Part shown: piece after piece, positions 8,750 to 16,940 of the stretch | How the letters are laid out: each line of letters begins with the position of its first letter | Position numbering within the stretch: position 1 is the stretch's first letter | NCBI GenBank assembly: GCA_963800475.1 | Contig: CAWDAZ010000004.1 | Location: 310,001-374,000 of the forward strand | Direction of reading: 5' to 3' | DNA: 64,000 bases | Origin: Palsa-465 sp963800475 | Lineage (GTDB): Bacteria > Actinomycetota > Thermoleophilia > Solirubrobacterales > Solirubrobacteraceae | Translations under genes and position numbers: made by a program | Notes under the pieces: model-generated | Database searches by the model: none | The model's input: only the letters and a program-made list of their open reading frames with translations | What the model was told of the DNA's origin: nothing

Positions 8750-9577
8750 CTATTCAGGTGTGGTTTGAACGCCCTCTCGAACCTGACCCAGCTCGGCAAG
8801 CAATCCTTCGAAGTCCTCGACCACATCGCGACCGGCGGCTCGAGCATCTGCCACCCTCGCCACGCAGGTACTGCCGACGATCGCGGCATCGGCTCCGACG
8901 GCGGCCAGTCCGTCGATGTGGCTGCGGTTCTTGACGCCGAACCCGACGGCCACCGGAACGTCGGTCTGCTCGCGGAGCTTTGCGAGCACGGGGACCAGCG
9001 CGGTGTGGTCAGGCGGTCCCACGGTCCCGCTGCGGCCATAGTGGGCGACGAGGTAGATGTAGGCGGTGCCGTGTTGCGCGGCATCCGAGAGGACGGAGTC
9101 GGCAGAGCTCGAGTAGCAGGTGGTGACGATCGGCTGCCCCACCTCGGTGGCCGCCTCGTAGTACTCGTCGCGGAGCCGGGGAGGCAGCGCGTGCACGAGC
9201 AACCCGTCCGCGCCCACCGCCTTGACCATCTCGAGGAACTCCTTCATCGCCATTCCCTTGATCGAGTAGCTCCAGTCGGCAAGCAGCGCGATCTTCAGGT
9301 GGGAGAGCTCGGGCCGGACGGCGGCCACGAAGTCGAGCACGGACCGGCGGTCGATCCCATCGGCCAGCGCGCGACTGGCCGATTCGCGGATCACCGGGCC
9401 GTCGGTCGGAGAGTTCGGGAACGGGATCGCGAGCTCCAGGCAATCGACGCGGTACTCGTCCAGCATCAGCACGAGCTCCCTGAAGGTCTCGAGCGGGGGG
9501 TCGCCCGCGTTCAGGAACAGTGCAAGCCCGGGGCGCCCGGGACGCCGCGCTTGGAAAAAGGCTGCGCCCCCCGCCAT
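8750..9577 (-). CDS. trpA: Tryptophan synthase alpha-chain-like protein
   Basis: 275 aa from the ATG at 9577, 5 bp after the TrpD-like gene; the frame upstream is a shadow of trpD. TrpA splits indole-3-glycerol phosphate into indole and glyceraldehyde 3-phosphate. The two catalytic acids are kept with the right spacing: Glu48 in ELAIPF and Asp59 in TDGP. The intervening SDPLA-type loop reads PNSPT. The barrel motifs YSIKGMAMKEF, DGLLVHALPP, YLVAHYGRSGT and VAVGFGV are TrpA-like but diverged. There is no trpB in the window, so if the chemistry is conserved it would release free indole or an analogue rather than tryptophan. A changed substrate is likely. Confidence 0.82.
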   Translation of the reverse strand: MAGGAAFFQARRPGRPGLALFLNAGDPPLETFRELVLMLDEYRVDCLELAIPFPNSPTDGPVIRESASRALADGIDRRSVLDFVAAVRPELSHLKIALLADWSYSIKGMAMKEFLEMVKAVGADGLLVHALPPRLRDEYYEAATEVGQPIVTTCYSSSADSVLSDAAQHGTAYIYLVAHYGRSGTVGPPDHTALVPVLAKLREQTDVPVAVGFGVKNRSHIDGLAAVGADAAIVGSTCVARVADARAAGRDVVEDFEGLLAELGQVREGVQTTPE

Positions 9578-9582
9578 CGCAA

Positions 9583-10665
9583 CTACCCGGCCTGCGCCTT
9601 GGCGGTTGCCGCCTCGGCGGCCTTCGCGGCGGCGGCCTGTTCGCCGTGAGCCTTCAATTGCTCGATCAGCTTTGCCGGCGCGCCGCGTTCCATCGCCTCG
9701 GCGGCCATCGCCAGGCCCTGCTCCCAGTCTGCAGCGACCTCCGCGTTGACAGCGAGTGCCGCGGCGTTGAGCCGGATGCTCTCGATCGCTCCGGGCGGCC
9801 CGTCGCCGCCGATCAGGCGTATGAAGTGAGGCACCGTCTGCTCGAGGTCGCTGACCGGCAGCAGGTCGTCGAACGTGCCGTTGCCGAGGCCCAGCTCCTT
9901 GGGTTTCAGCAGGAACTCCTCGCGCTTGCCGCTGTCGTACACGTGGCTGTCGGTGACGCTCAGCAGCTCGTCGACGCCGAGCTCGTTCCAGGTGACCCAA
10001 ACTCGCTTGCGGTCCTCCTCGTCGACCAAGCCGCGGAAGGTCGGCAGCACGCTGTGGTCCGATACGCCTGTGATCTGCGTCGTCACGGGGACCGCCCCGA
10101 GGAACGGTCCGATCAGGTTGAAGAACCGTCCCACGGTCTTCATGTCGAAAGGCAGGATCTGCCGGGCCAGCAGCCTCAGCTCACGCGGATAGACGAACGG
10201 CCCCGCGCAAGCCATCCCGAACTGGTCGAGCATCTCGTCGATCTGCTCGTAGGAGCTCGTCTGACGGACGCCCAATCGGTCGAGCAGGTCGACCGACCCG
10301 GTCCGGCTGGCGTACGCGCGGGAGCCTGTCTTGATCACCCGCGCGCCCATCGACGCGGCCACGAAAGCCGAGGCGGTCGAGAGATTGAACGTGCTCGGCC
10401 CTCCCCCGGTGCCAACGATGTTGACGGTGGGACGGCTCGGCGGAGCGGGTTCGGGGTTGCGCTCGCGTAACGACTGCAACAGCGTGCCGACCGAGACGCC
10501 GTCGGGCATCCGGGTGGTCAGCGAGGCCAGCACCGCGAGCGCCTCGCCCGGGTGCAGGGTCTTCTCTGAGAGCCTGTCCCAGAAGTCACCCCAGACCTCG
10601 ACGGGGACCGGGTAGCGCTGGGTCACCAGCGCGGCCAGCACCTCCGAGGGCGTCTTCGACGGCAT
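9583..10665 (-). CDS. trpD: Anthranilate phosphoribosyltransferase-like protein
   Basis: 360 aa. The ATG overlaps the carrier-protein stop by one base (TAATG). TrpD joins PRPP to anthranilate. The N-terminal helical part is followed by the PRPP loop VNIVGTGGG (81-89, canonical GTGGD) and FNLSTASAFVAA. KHGNR is replaced by KTGSRA, then RTGSVDLLDRLG. The GPF motif (FNLIGPFLGA) and a DEL motif (GVDELLSV) follow. The C-terminus is an Ala/Lys-rich tail. The changed GTGGD and KHGNR positions suggest a different acceptor. The PRPP synthase gene lies 5 kb away on the other strand. Confidence 0.85.
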   Translation of the reverse strand: MPSKTPSEVLAALVTQRYPVPVEVWGDFWDRLSEKTLHPGEALAVLASLTTRMPDGVSVGTLLQSLRERNPEPAPPSRPTVNIVGTGGGPSTFNLSTASAFVAASMGARVIKTGSRAYASRTGSVDLLDRLGVRQTSSYEQIDEMLDQFGMACAGPFVYPRELRLLARQILPFDMKTVGRFFNLIGPFLGAVPVTTQITGVSDHSVLPTFRGLVDEEDRKRVWVTWNELGVDELLSVTDSHVYDSGKREEFLLKPKELGLGNGTFDDLLPVSDLEQTVPHFIRLIGGDGPPGAIESIRLNAAALAVNAEVAADWEQGLAMAAEAMERGAPAKLIEQLKAHGEQAAAAKAAEAATAKAQAG

Positions 10666-10925
10666 TATGCGGCGGCTTGCGCCTGGTCGACGTACTCCTT
10701 GATCGCCGCCACCGTGCGGAAGCTCTCGGGGCCGAGCTCGGACTCATCGACGCCGACGTCGAACTCCTCCTCCAGCCAGGCCACGACCTTCAGCAGGCCG
10801 AGGCTGTCCACGACCCCGCCGGTTAGGAGGTCGAAGTCGGAGTCGAGCTCTTCGGCTGGAACGTCGGGCATGAACTCTTCGACGATGAACTGCTTGATCT
10901 TGATGGTCGTTTCATCATCCGCCAC
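10665..10925 (-). CDS. Acyl/peptidyl carrier protein
   Basis: 86 aa, acidic, a free-standing carrier protein of the size of PltL-type proteins. The phosphopantetheine attachment Ser is Ser41 in GGVVDSLGLL. The helix pattern IKQFIVEEFMPD ... LLKVVAWLEEEFDV ... FRTVAAIKEYV fits the four-helix carrier fold. It overlaps the adenylation gene by 11 bp upstream and trpD by 1 bp downstream, so carrier and loading enzyme are co-translated. No phosphopantetheinyl transferase is seen in the window, so a cellular enzyme must activate it. Confidence 0.88.
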   Translation of the reverse strand: MADDETTIKIKQFIVEEFMPDVPAEELDSDFDLLTGGVVDSLGLLKVVAWLEEEFDVGVDESELGPESFRTVAAIKEYVDQAQAAA

Positions 10926-12453
10926 TGGCTTGCTTCCTCTCTAGATCCGCTTTGATGCTCTTGCGGTCGATCTTTCCGGTTGAGGTGGTGGGCAGGGAAT
11001 CCTCGACGAACTCGATCGTCGAAGGCATCTCGGTGCGGGCCAGCCGCGTGGCGAGATGCTGTCGCAGCGACAAGCTGTTGAGTTTTGCGTCGGGCTCACG
11101 GCGGATCACGGCGCACAGGCGACTGCCGGCCATCTCGTCCGCGACCGCCACGACTGCGACCTCGACCACGGCTGGGTGGTCCTGAATCGCCTGCTCGACA
11201 ACCTGGGTAGAGACACGGACCCCGCGGACCTTGACGTAGAAGTCGCCCCGCCCCTCCAGGGTGAGCGTCCCGTCCTCGTGCCGGCGAACGATGTCGCCGG
11301 TGCGGTAATAGGTTCGGTCGCGGTCGTCGGAGACCGAGACGAACTTGTCGGCGTTGAGCTCGCTCTTGAGGTAACCGCGGGTCTGAAACGGCGTCCACAC
11401 GAGCAGCTCTCCGGTCCCGGTGCCCTCCAGCGCCTCCCCGTTCTCGCCCTGGACCCGGGCCGTGACGCCGGGCAACGGTTGGCCGACGGGGACAACCTCG
11501 GGAACCCGGCCGTCGGCCAGACCCACGAACTCGTGCATCAGGCTGTCGTTGGTCTCCGTACAGCCGTAGATGTTGTAGAAGCGCGAGTTCGGGAACAGGC
11601 TCGGCAGCTCAGCGAGCGTGCTCACCGGGATCTTGTCGCCGGTCGTGATCACGTGGCGGACGCTCTCAAACGTGCGCCCGTCCTCGCGGTGGACGTCCAA
11701 CAGCAGGCGATAGAGCATCGGGACCGCTTGGAGCACGCTGATTCCGGTGTCGTTCACGAGGTCGGCCAGATACGCACCTTGCGTGGCTCGGTCCTGATCG
11801 ACGAGCGCGACGCAGGCACCGTGCTTGAGCGTCGTCCAGATGTCGAGCAGGCACAGGTCGAAGTTGAGCGGAGCGTAGTTCGCGACCACGCTGCCGGGAC
11901 GGATCTCGAACTGCTCCGCCGCCCAATCGGTGAATGCGTCGACCCCGGCCGCCGTCAACGGAACGATCTTCGGCAGGCCCGTTGAACCTGACGTCGTGAG
12001 CATGAAGGTGGTGTCCTGGCCGCCGCCGGGTGGGGGCCATTCGGACTCGGTGTCCTCGGCCCGGTGTTCTTCCTCGACCAGGGCGCGGAGGCTGGCCGCG
12101 CTCTGGCTTCGGGGCCCGTGGGGAGACAGCACATCGCTGGTGCCGGCCTGGGCAAACAGCTTGGCCAGCGTCTCTGATGCCAGCTCAATTGACGGGAGCA
12201 GGAACGGCCGCCGTGCTTTCAGCGCGGCGAGGACCAGCCCGATCGCCTCGGGAGACTTCTTGGCCCGGATGCCAACCGGCCGATCCTCCGGTAGCCGAGC
12301 CGCCTCGAGCTCGGACAGGGAGTCGGCCATCATGCTCCGAAGCTCCTCGTAGCTGATCTTCTCGCCGTCCCAGATCAGCGCCGGGGCGGCCGGCTCGCGC
12401 TCGGCGTGAGCCGCGAAGTGCTCGGCCAGTGGGGCAACGGTGACCTGGCTCAT
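10915..12453 (-). CDS. Amino-acid adenylation enzyme (stand-alone A domain)
   Basis: 512 aa, ANL superfamily. Core motifs in order: TSGSTGLPK (A3), NFDLCLLDIW (A4), YNIYGCTETN (A5), YYRTGDIVRR (A7), GRGDFYVKVRGVRVS (A8) and TSTGKIDRKS with the A10 lysine. It activates an acid as AMP ester and loads it on the adjacent carrier protein. The Asp in NFDLC aligns with Asp235 of GrsA, which contacts the alpha-amino group, so an alpha-amino or imino acid is favoured over a benzoate. My hand-read pocket begins D-L-L, as I recall for proline-specific PltF-type enzymes; the rest (Q-I-T-I-D) does not match, so the substrate stays open. ATGA overlap with trpC. Confidence 0.87.
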   Translation of the reverse strand: MSQVTVAPLAEHFAAHAEREPAAPALIWDGEKISYEELRSMMADSLSELEAARLPEDRPVGIRAKKSPEAIGLVLAALKARRPFLLPSIELASETLAKLFAQAGTSDVLSPHGPRSQSAASLRALVEEEHRAEDTESEWPPPGGGQDTTFMLTTSGSTGLPKIVPLTAAGVDAFTDWAAEQFEIRPGSVVANYAPLNFDLCLLDIWTTLKHGACVALVDQDRATQGAYLADLVNDTGISVLQAVPMLYRLLLDVHREDGRTFESVRHVITTGDKIPVSTLAELPSLFPNSRFYNIYGCTETNDSLMHEFVGLADGRVPEVVPVGQPLPGVTARVQGENGEALEGTGTGELLVWTPFQTRGYLKSELNADKFVSVSDDRDRTYYRTGDIVRRHEDGTLTLEGRGDFYVKVRGVRVSTQVVEQAIQDHPAVVEVAVVAVADEMAGSRLCAVIRREPDAKLNSLSLRQHLATRLARTEMPSTIEFVEDSLPTTSTGKIDRKSIKADLERKQASGG

Positions 12454-13178
12454 GACCCACCGGGCGCGGTCACCGAGGCCTGTCCCAATGCGGCGCGACC
12501 CAGCTCGAACTCGTCAACCCAGCCTTGCACGCTGTCGGCCAGCAGCAGGCCCGTCCCGATCAACAGTCCCTTGAACCCGGCTGCGATCAGCTCGGCTCCG
12601 ACTCTGGCGTCCGTGATCGCGCTGGCGCTGACCGGGCAGGGGGTGCCGGTGGCGATGATCGCCTCGAGCAGCGAACGGCTGACGTCGAGGTCACCGGCCT
12701 CACGCTCCTGCGTGCGGATGTCCTTGTTGTTGGCCGCCACGATGCAGTCCTCGGCGTGGATCACCGACTCCACCTCTTCGGGCTCGGCAACCTCCACGAA
12801 CGGGGTCAGGCCGTGCCGGAGGGTGGTCTCGATCAGGTTCTGGAAGGTGGACTTGGGGAGGATCCGCGCCGTCAGCAGGACCGCCGAGGCGCCGGTTTCC
12901 TTGGCTTTGATGATCTGGCGCTCGCGGGTGATGAAATCCTTCTGGAGGATCGGCTTATCGGTCAGCCCCGCCACCTCCTCGAGCATCTCCAGCGTGCCGC
13001 CGAACCACCGGCCAGTGACCACCGAGATGCACGGGGCGCCGGCCTCGGTGTAGGCGGAGACGATCTCGGGGATCGTCCGGTCGCCCATCAGCTGCCCGCC
13101 ATCGGCGTCTTGGCGCTTGACCTCCATGATGATCGGCAGCCGTCCGGCCAACAGAGTTTCGATGAACCGGCTAGGCAT
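12450..13178 (-). CDS. trpC: Indole-3-glycerol-phosphate synthase-like protein
   Basis: 242 aa from the ATG at 13178, which overlaps the trpF stop by 8 bp; longer in-frame starts run through trpF and are not used. TrpC closes the pyrrole ring with loss of CO2 and water. Kept residues: Glu19 and Lys21 in MEVKR, Lys80 in LQKDFI, Glu128 in FVEVAE and Asn150 in AANNKD. The usual SES near the end of the barrel is SAS (Ala184), so a conserved active-site Glu is lost. SPSKG after EVKR is DADGG, and the normal N-terminal helix of about 30 residues is missing. It is probably a repurposed enzyme. Confidence 0.83.
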   Translation of the reverse strand: MPSRFIETLLAGRLPIIMEVKRQDADGGQLMGDRTIPEIVSAYTEAGAPCISVVTGRWFGGTLEMLEEVAGLTDKPILQKDFITRERQIIKAKETGASAVLLTARILPKSTFQNLIETTLRHGLTPFVEVAEPEEVESVIHAEDCIVAANNKDIRTQEREAGDLDVSRSLLEAIIATGTPCPVSASAITDARVGAELIAAGFKGLLIGTGLLLADSVQGWVDEFELGRAALGQASVTAPGGS

Positions 13179-13902
13179 GCGCCTGCTTCCATGCTCTTGC
13201 GATCGCGGCCACGTGCTCAGCGCTGATCTTGTGATCGGAACCTCTGGCGTTGGTGTCGACGTCGATGCCGAGAAAGCGAGGGTGGTTTGCCAGCGCCTCG
13301 TAGTCGCTCCGGTTCTCGGCCGAGATGCCGCCGGCGAGCAGGAACGGTCGCGTGAGCTGGTCGGCAAGCGGAGCAACCGCGGCCGGATCGAGCGTCTGGC
13401 CGGTGCTGCCCACTCGGCCATCCTCGGTCACGGTGTCGAACAGGAACACGTCGACACCGGCCTTCTCGTAGGCCGCGATCAGCGAAGCCTCGACGCACTC
13501 GGCGCCGCGCACGTGAAGGACTTTGATCACCTTGACGTCCGGCGCGATCGCCTTCATCTTTCGCACGACGCCCGGGGTGGGATAGCCGTGCAGCTGGATC
13601 CAGACGACCGGGGTCCCTTGGATCGCCTCGCGCAGGGTCTCGGCGTCCTTGCTGAAGGTCACCAGGACGGGAGCCAGTCGCCCATCGACCGCCTGCGCCA
13701 GCGCACGCCACTGCTCCAGCGGCAGATCGTGCGGCCCGCCGGGCACGGCGTACCAGAGCCCGACGAAATCAACCCCGGCCGCGGCCAGCAGGTCGAGCTC
13801 GGATGAGGCCTTCGCGCCACAGACCTTGATGCGGGTCTCGAGCGCGGGATCGGCCAGCAGCTCGTCCGGCACCACGCTCGAATTGGCGCTCAGCGAAGGC
13901 AT
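13171..13902 (-). CDS. trpF: Phosphoribosylanthranilate isomerase-like protein
   Basis: About 243 aa; ATG at 13902 with an in-frame GTG one codon earlier. TrpF performs the Amadori rearrangement of phosphoribosylanthranilate. The catalytic Cys28 (IKVCG) and Asp156 (FLFDTV) are kept, as are IQLHG (102-106), the phosphate-binding LLAGGIS and GIDVDTN. A stretch of about 24 residues before the barrel is longer than usual. It is first in the operon: the next gene upstream ends 103 bp away, and this gap contains no clear -35/-10 pair that I would defend. All following genes overlap or nearly touch. Confidence 0.83.
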   Translation of the reverse strand: MPSLSANSSVVPDELLADPALETRIKVCGAKASSELDLLAAAGVDFVGLWYAVPGGPHDLPLEQWRALAQAVDGRLAPVLVTFSKDAETLREAIQGTPVVWIQLHGYPTPGVVRKMKAIAPDVKVIKVLHVRGAECVEASLIAAYEKAGVDVFLFDTVTEDGRVGSTGQTLDPAAVAPLADQLTRPFLLAGGISAENRSDYEALANHPRFLGIDVDTNARGSDHKISAEHVAAIARAWKQAHA

Positions 13903-14008
13903 CACCGTTTCCCCGCTGCCCCGTCTCTAGAAACCACCCATTGATCCCTCGCTTGGGCCCTCGTGGCGCGACTGTACACGATTCGTCGCCGCGAATGTAG
14001 AGCGTTTC

Positions 14009-15805
14009 TCACGTCGCGCCGGTCTCGGTTTCCGACGCCGCGACCGCCTCGGCGCGGGCCGCCTCGAGATCGACTGGCCGGGTCAGCTCCTCGAGCGCGG
14101 GCCGCTGCTCGAGCGCGGCCTCGCGCCCCGCGGCCAGGAATTGGTCCGGCAGGTGGAAATCGCGCCACTCCGCCGGGCCGAACCGAGGCGTGATCGTCAC
14201 ATCGGCCAGGGCGGCGTGCCGGGCGCTGGTATCGAGCTGGCTGAGATCCATGGCCTCGAGCATCGTGTCCAGGGGACCGTGCCGGCGCTTCTTGGGGGCG
14301 GCCTCGGGCTCGGGGCCATCGGGCCAACGCTCGAGCGTGTCGGCCCCCAGCAGGTTGACCGAGACCACGATGTCAGCCCCGTCCTCGAGCACCGCTCCGG
14401 TGGGAACCGGGACCAGCGCGATCGCGTCGATCATGCGGTGCCCGTTGCGCTCCTGGGTGGGGAACACGCCGGCTACGGACAGCCCCGCCAGTAGCGCCTC
14501 CCACAGGGGGCCACTCCGCTGAGCCACGGGCATCCGGGCGGTCAGGTCGACGGCAAGGATGACCAGCGGGATCAGCGTGTGGGAGAACGAGAGGTCCTGG
14601 GTGGCTTCCTTGAGCAGCGCGGTCAACGTCTCGAGCCCCGCCGTCCCCACCAGCGGCCCGGAGAACAGCTTGCCCGTGTTCTCGGCGCTGAATGCATGGC
14701 GAAATCGCTCATCGATCGCCTGTGCTCCGTAGCCGAGCGCCAGCTGCGACGAGACGAACCCACCGATGCTCGACCCGCCGACGAAGTCCACCGTGTAGCC
14801 GGCCTCCTCGAGCATCTGCAGGACGCCGACGTGCGCGTACCCCCTCGCCCCCCCGGCTCCCAGCGCCAGCCCCAGCTTGGTGCGGGTCACGTGGCGCGCC
14901 AGCCACGCGACGTCGCCGTCGGTCAGGGGAAAGCCGTCCTGCCGCGGGCACTCGCGGACGATCAGCTGCATGGCCGACGCCGGCCACGCCCGGCTGGCGT
15001 CGCGGGCCTGCTCCGAGACCAGCACGAGCTCCAACCGGCGGCCGGCGTGCCCGGCGGCCACCTGCCCCAGCCGAGCCGCTTCCTCGCCTGTCCCCGCGAT
15101 CGCCACCACTCGATCGACCTCGTCGAGCATTACGCCGAGGCGCTCCAGGTCGAGGTCCCCCACGGTCAAGACGGTGGCGCTCTCGGATGCCAGCTCGTCC
15201 GATGCAGTGAGCGCGCCGGCGAACGACAGTGAGCGGTCCACGACCTGGACCGGACGCGGGCTCACGGTCCGGGCCGCGGCGGCCACGCGCGCCGCCACCC
15301 CTGACAGCGAGGGCCCGGCCACGATGCCGACCTCCTCGCCGCGCTGCGCGGCGGTGCTGCGAGCGCTGGCGCTGACCACCGCGGCGCTCCGGGCGCTGGC
15401 TCGGAACAGCCGCTCGCGCTGGGTCTGGATCACGTTGATGAGGATCTGGGGGATCTGGCGCGCCAAATCGATCAGGTCGTCGGCGCTGAGCTCCAGCGTC
15501 AGCGCGGCCGTGCTCGCGCTTACCGTGGCGGTGCGCTCGGCGCCGGTGATCGCGTCCTGGGCGCCGATCACGTCGCCCTTGCGCATCCGGAACTCGATCT
15601 CCCCTCCACCGGCGGTGGCGGCGGCCGTCCAGTGAACGAGGCCGCCGGTGATCAGCCAGATGCGGTCGCTCGGCTCTCCGGCCCGGCACAGCTCCTCGCC
15701 CGAAGCGAGCTCTCGCTCGCGCATGCGCTGGGCCACGAGCTCGAGCTCCGCGTCGCTCAGGCCCGTGAACAGCTGGCTGCGTGAAAGCGCCGAATGGCTT
15801 GTCAC
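14009..15805 (-). CDS. Patatin-like phospholipase with N-terminal cyclic-nucleotide-binding domain
   Basis: 598 aa. Residues 5-125 form a cNMP-binding-type domain (LFTGLSDAELELVAQRM ... GDVIGAQDAITGAERTATV). The middle region resembles the linker of NTE/RssA-type esterases. The patatin domain follows: GAGGARGYAHVGVL (oxyanion hole), GGSSIGG (nucleophile Ser in G-x-S-x-G) and MIDA for the catalytic Asp, where the usual DG is DA. It likely hydrolyses a phospholipid or lysophospholipid under nucleotide or membrane control. It is in the same direction as the trpF-led operon and 103 bp above it. A link to the cluster is uncertain; such genes also occur alone. Confidence 0.85.
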   Translation of the reverse strand: MTSHSALSRSQLFTGLSDAELELVAQRMRERELASGEELCRAGEPSDRIWLITGGLVHWTAAATAGGGEIEFRMRKGDVIGAQDAITGAERTATVSASTAALTLELSADDLIDLARQIPQILINVIQTQRERLFRASARSAAVVSASARSTAAQRGEEVGIVAGPSLSGVAARVAAAARTVSPRPVQVVDRSLSFAGALTASDELASESATVLTVGDLDLERLGVMLDEVDRVVAIAGTGEEAARLGQVAAGHAGRRLELVLVSEQARDASRAWPASAMQLIVRECPRQDGFPLTDGDVAWLARHVTRTKLGLALGAGGARGYAHVGVLQMLEEAGYTVDFVGGSSIGGFVSSQLALGYGAQAIDERFRHAFSAENTGKLFSGPLVGTAGLETLTALLKEATQDLSFSHTLIPLVILAVDLTARMPVAQRSGPLWEALLAGLSVAGVFPTQERNGHRMIDAIALVPVPTGAVLEDGADIVVSVNLLGADTLERWPDGPEPEAAPKKRRHGPLDTMLEAMDLSQLDTSARHAALADVTITPRFGPAEWRDFHLPDQFLAAGREAALEQRPALEELTRPVDLEAARAEAVAASETETGAT

Positions 15806-15898
15806 TAGCCCCAGACTAGGTCGGGCGACGCGTCGCCGTCAAGGCCGCGCAAACCTCCTATACCTGCGCGACCCCCGGCAGTAGACTGGTCCACTCCG

Positions 15899-16918
15899 AT
15901 GGGGACGACTGAATCGCGGGGCTCTTCAGGAAGCGTGCCGATCGTTACCGGCAAGCGGCTGATGCTGTTCTCCGGCCGGGCCAACCCCGACCTGGCCGCC
16001 GAAATCGCGGTCCGGCTGGGGATCGAGCTTGGCAACGTGACGCTGAAGACCTTCTCGGGCGGGGAGGTGTACTGCCGCTATGAGGAGTCGATCCGCGGCG
16101 CCGACGTGTTCATCGTGCAGCCCACGTGCTCCAATCCGGACGCCGGTATCACCGCGAACGACGCCCTTGTGGAGCTGCTGTGCATGATCGATGCCGCGGT
16201 GGGCGCTTCGGCGCACCGCGTGATTGCCGTGATGCCGTGGTTCGCCTACTCCCGGCAGGACAAGAAATCCGCCTTGCGGGAGCCGATCACCGCGCGGTTG
16301 GTGGCGCACGTGCTCGAGACCGCCGGCGCCGATCGGGTCCTGACGCTCGATCTGCACGCCGGCCAGGTACAGGGCTTCTTCACCAAGCCGGTCGATCACA
16401 TGACCGCGCTGTTTCTGCTCGCCAACTACTTCGCCAGCCTCGAGCTCGACGATCTGGTGATCGTGGCTCCGGACGTCGGCCGGGTGAAGCTGAACCACAA
16501 GTTCGCCGAGGCGATCGGGGCCGACCTCGCCCTGATGACCAAGGAGCGCCCGGCGCAGCAGGTGGCCGAGGTCGGCTACGTAATCGGTGACGTGGCCGGA
16601 AAGACCGCGGTGATCGTCGATGACATCATCGACACCGCGGGGACGCTGAGCGCGGCCGCGCAAACCGTGCTGGAAAAGGGCGCAGCCCGGGTATATGCCG
16701 CCGGCACCCATCCTGTGCTCTCGGGCCCGGCATATGAGCGCCTGGCCAGCGTCGGATTCGAGCAGGTGGTGGTCACCGACACCATCCCGCTGCGCCCCGG
16801 AGCTCCCGACAACGTGGTGGTGGTCTCGTGTGCCCGCCTGCTGGCGGACACGATCAAGGAGATCTTCACCGACGGGTCGGTGAGCGACGTGTTCGGCGGC
16901 GAGAACCAGATGTTCTAG
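15899..16918 (+). CDS. prs: Ribose-phosphate pyrophosphokinase (PRPP synthase)
   Basis: 339 aa with a start at 15899; an in-frame GTG at 15935 is possible but has no usable spacing to its AGGAAG. It makes PRPP from ribose 5-phosphate and ATP. Motifs: FSGGEVYCRYEESIRG, the ATP region AYSRQDKKS, LDLHAGQVQGFF and the PRPP loop VIVDDIIDTAGTL. Length is normal. It is divergent from the patatin gene and close to the TrpD-like cluster, which would consume PRPP. It is probably still the housekeeping gene, since no second copy is seen in this window and PRPP is needed for nucleotides, His and Trp. Confidence 0.93.
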   Translation: MGTTESRGSSGSVPIVTGKRLMLFSGRANPDLAAEIAVRLGIELGNVTLKTFSGGEVYCRYEESIRGADVFIVQPTCSNPDAGITANDALVELLCMIDAAVGASAHRVIAVMPWFAYSRQDKKSALREPITARLVAHVLETAGADRVLTLDLHAGQVQGFFTKPVDHMTALFLLANYFASLELDDLVIVAPDVGRVKLNHKFAEAIGADLALMTKERPAQQVAEVGYVIGDVAGKTAVIVDDIIDTAGTLSAAAQTVLEKGAARVYAAGTHPVLSGPAYERLASVGFEQVVVTDTIPLRPGAPDNVVVVSCARLLADTIKEIFTDGSVSDVFGGENQMF

Positions 16919-16940
16919 TAGAGGGAGGAGGTGCTGACCA

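Noticed and set aside
9578..10000. Extended start of the TrpA-like protein (416 aa)
   Set aside because: The extra 141 residues are an out-of-frame reading of trpD; TrpA motifs begin only after the ATG at 9577.
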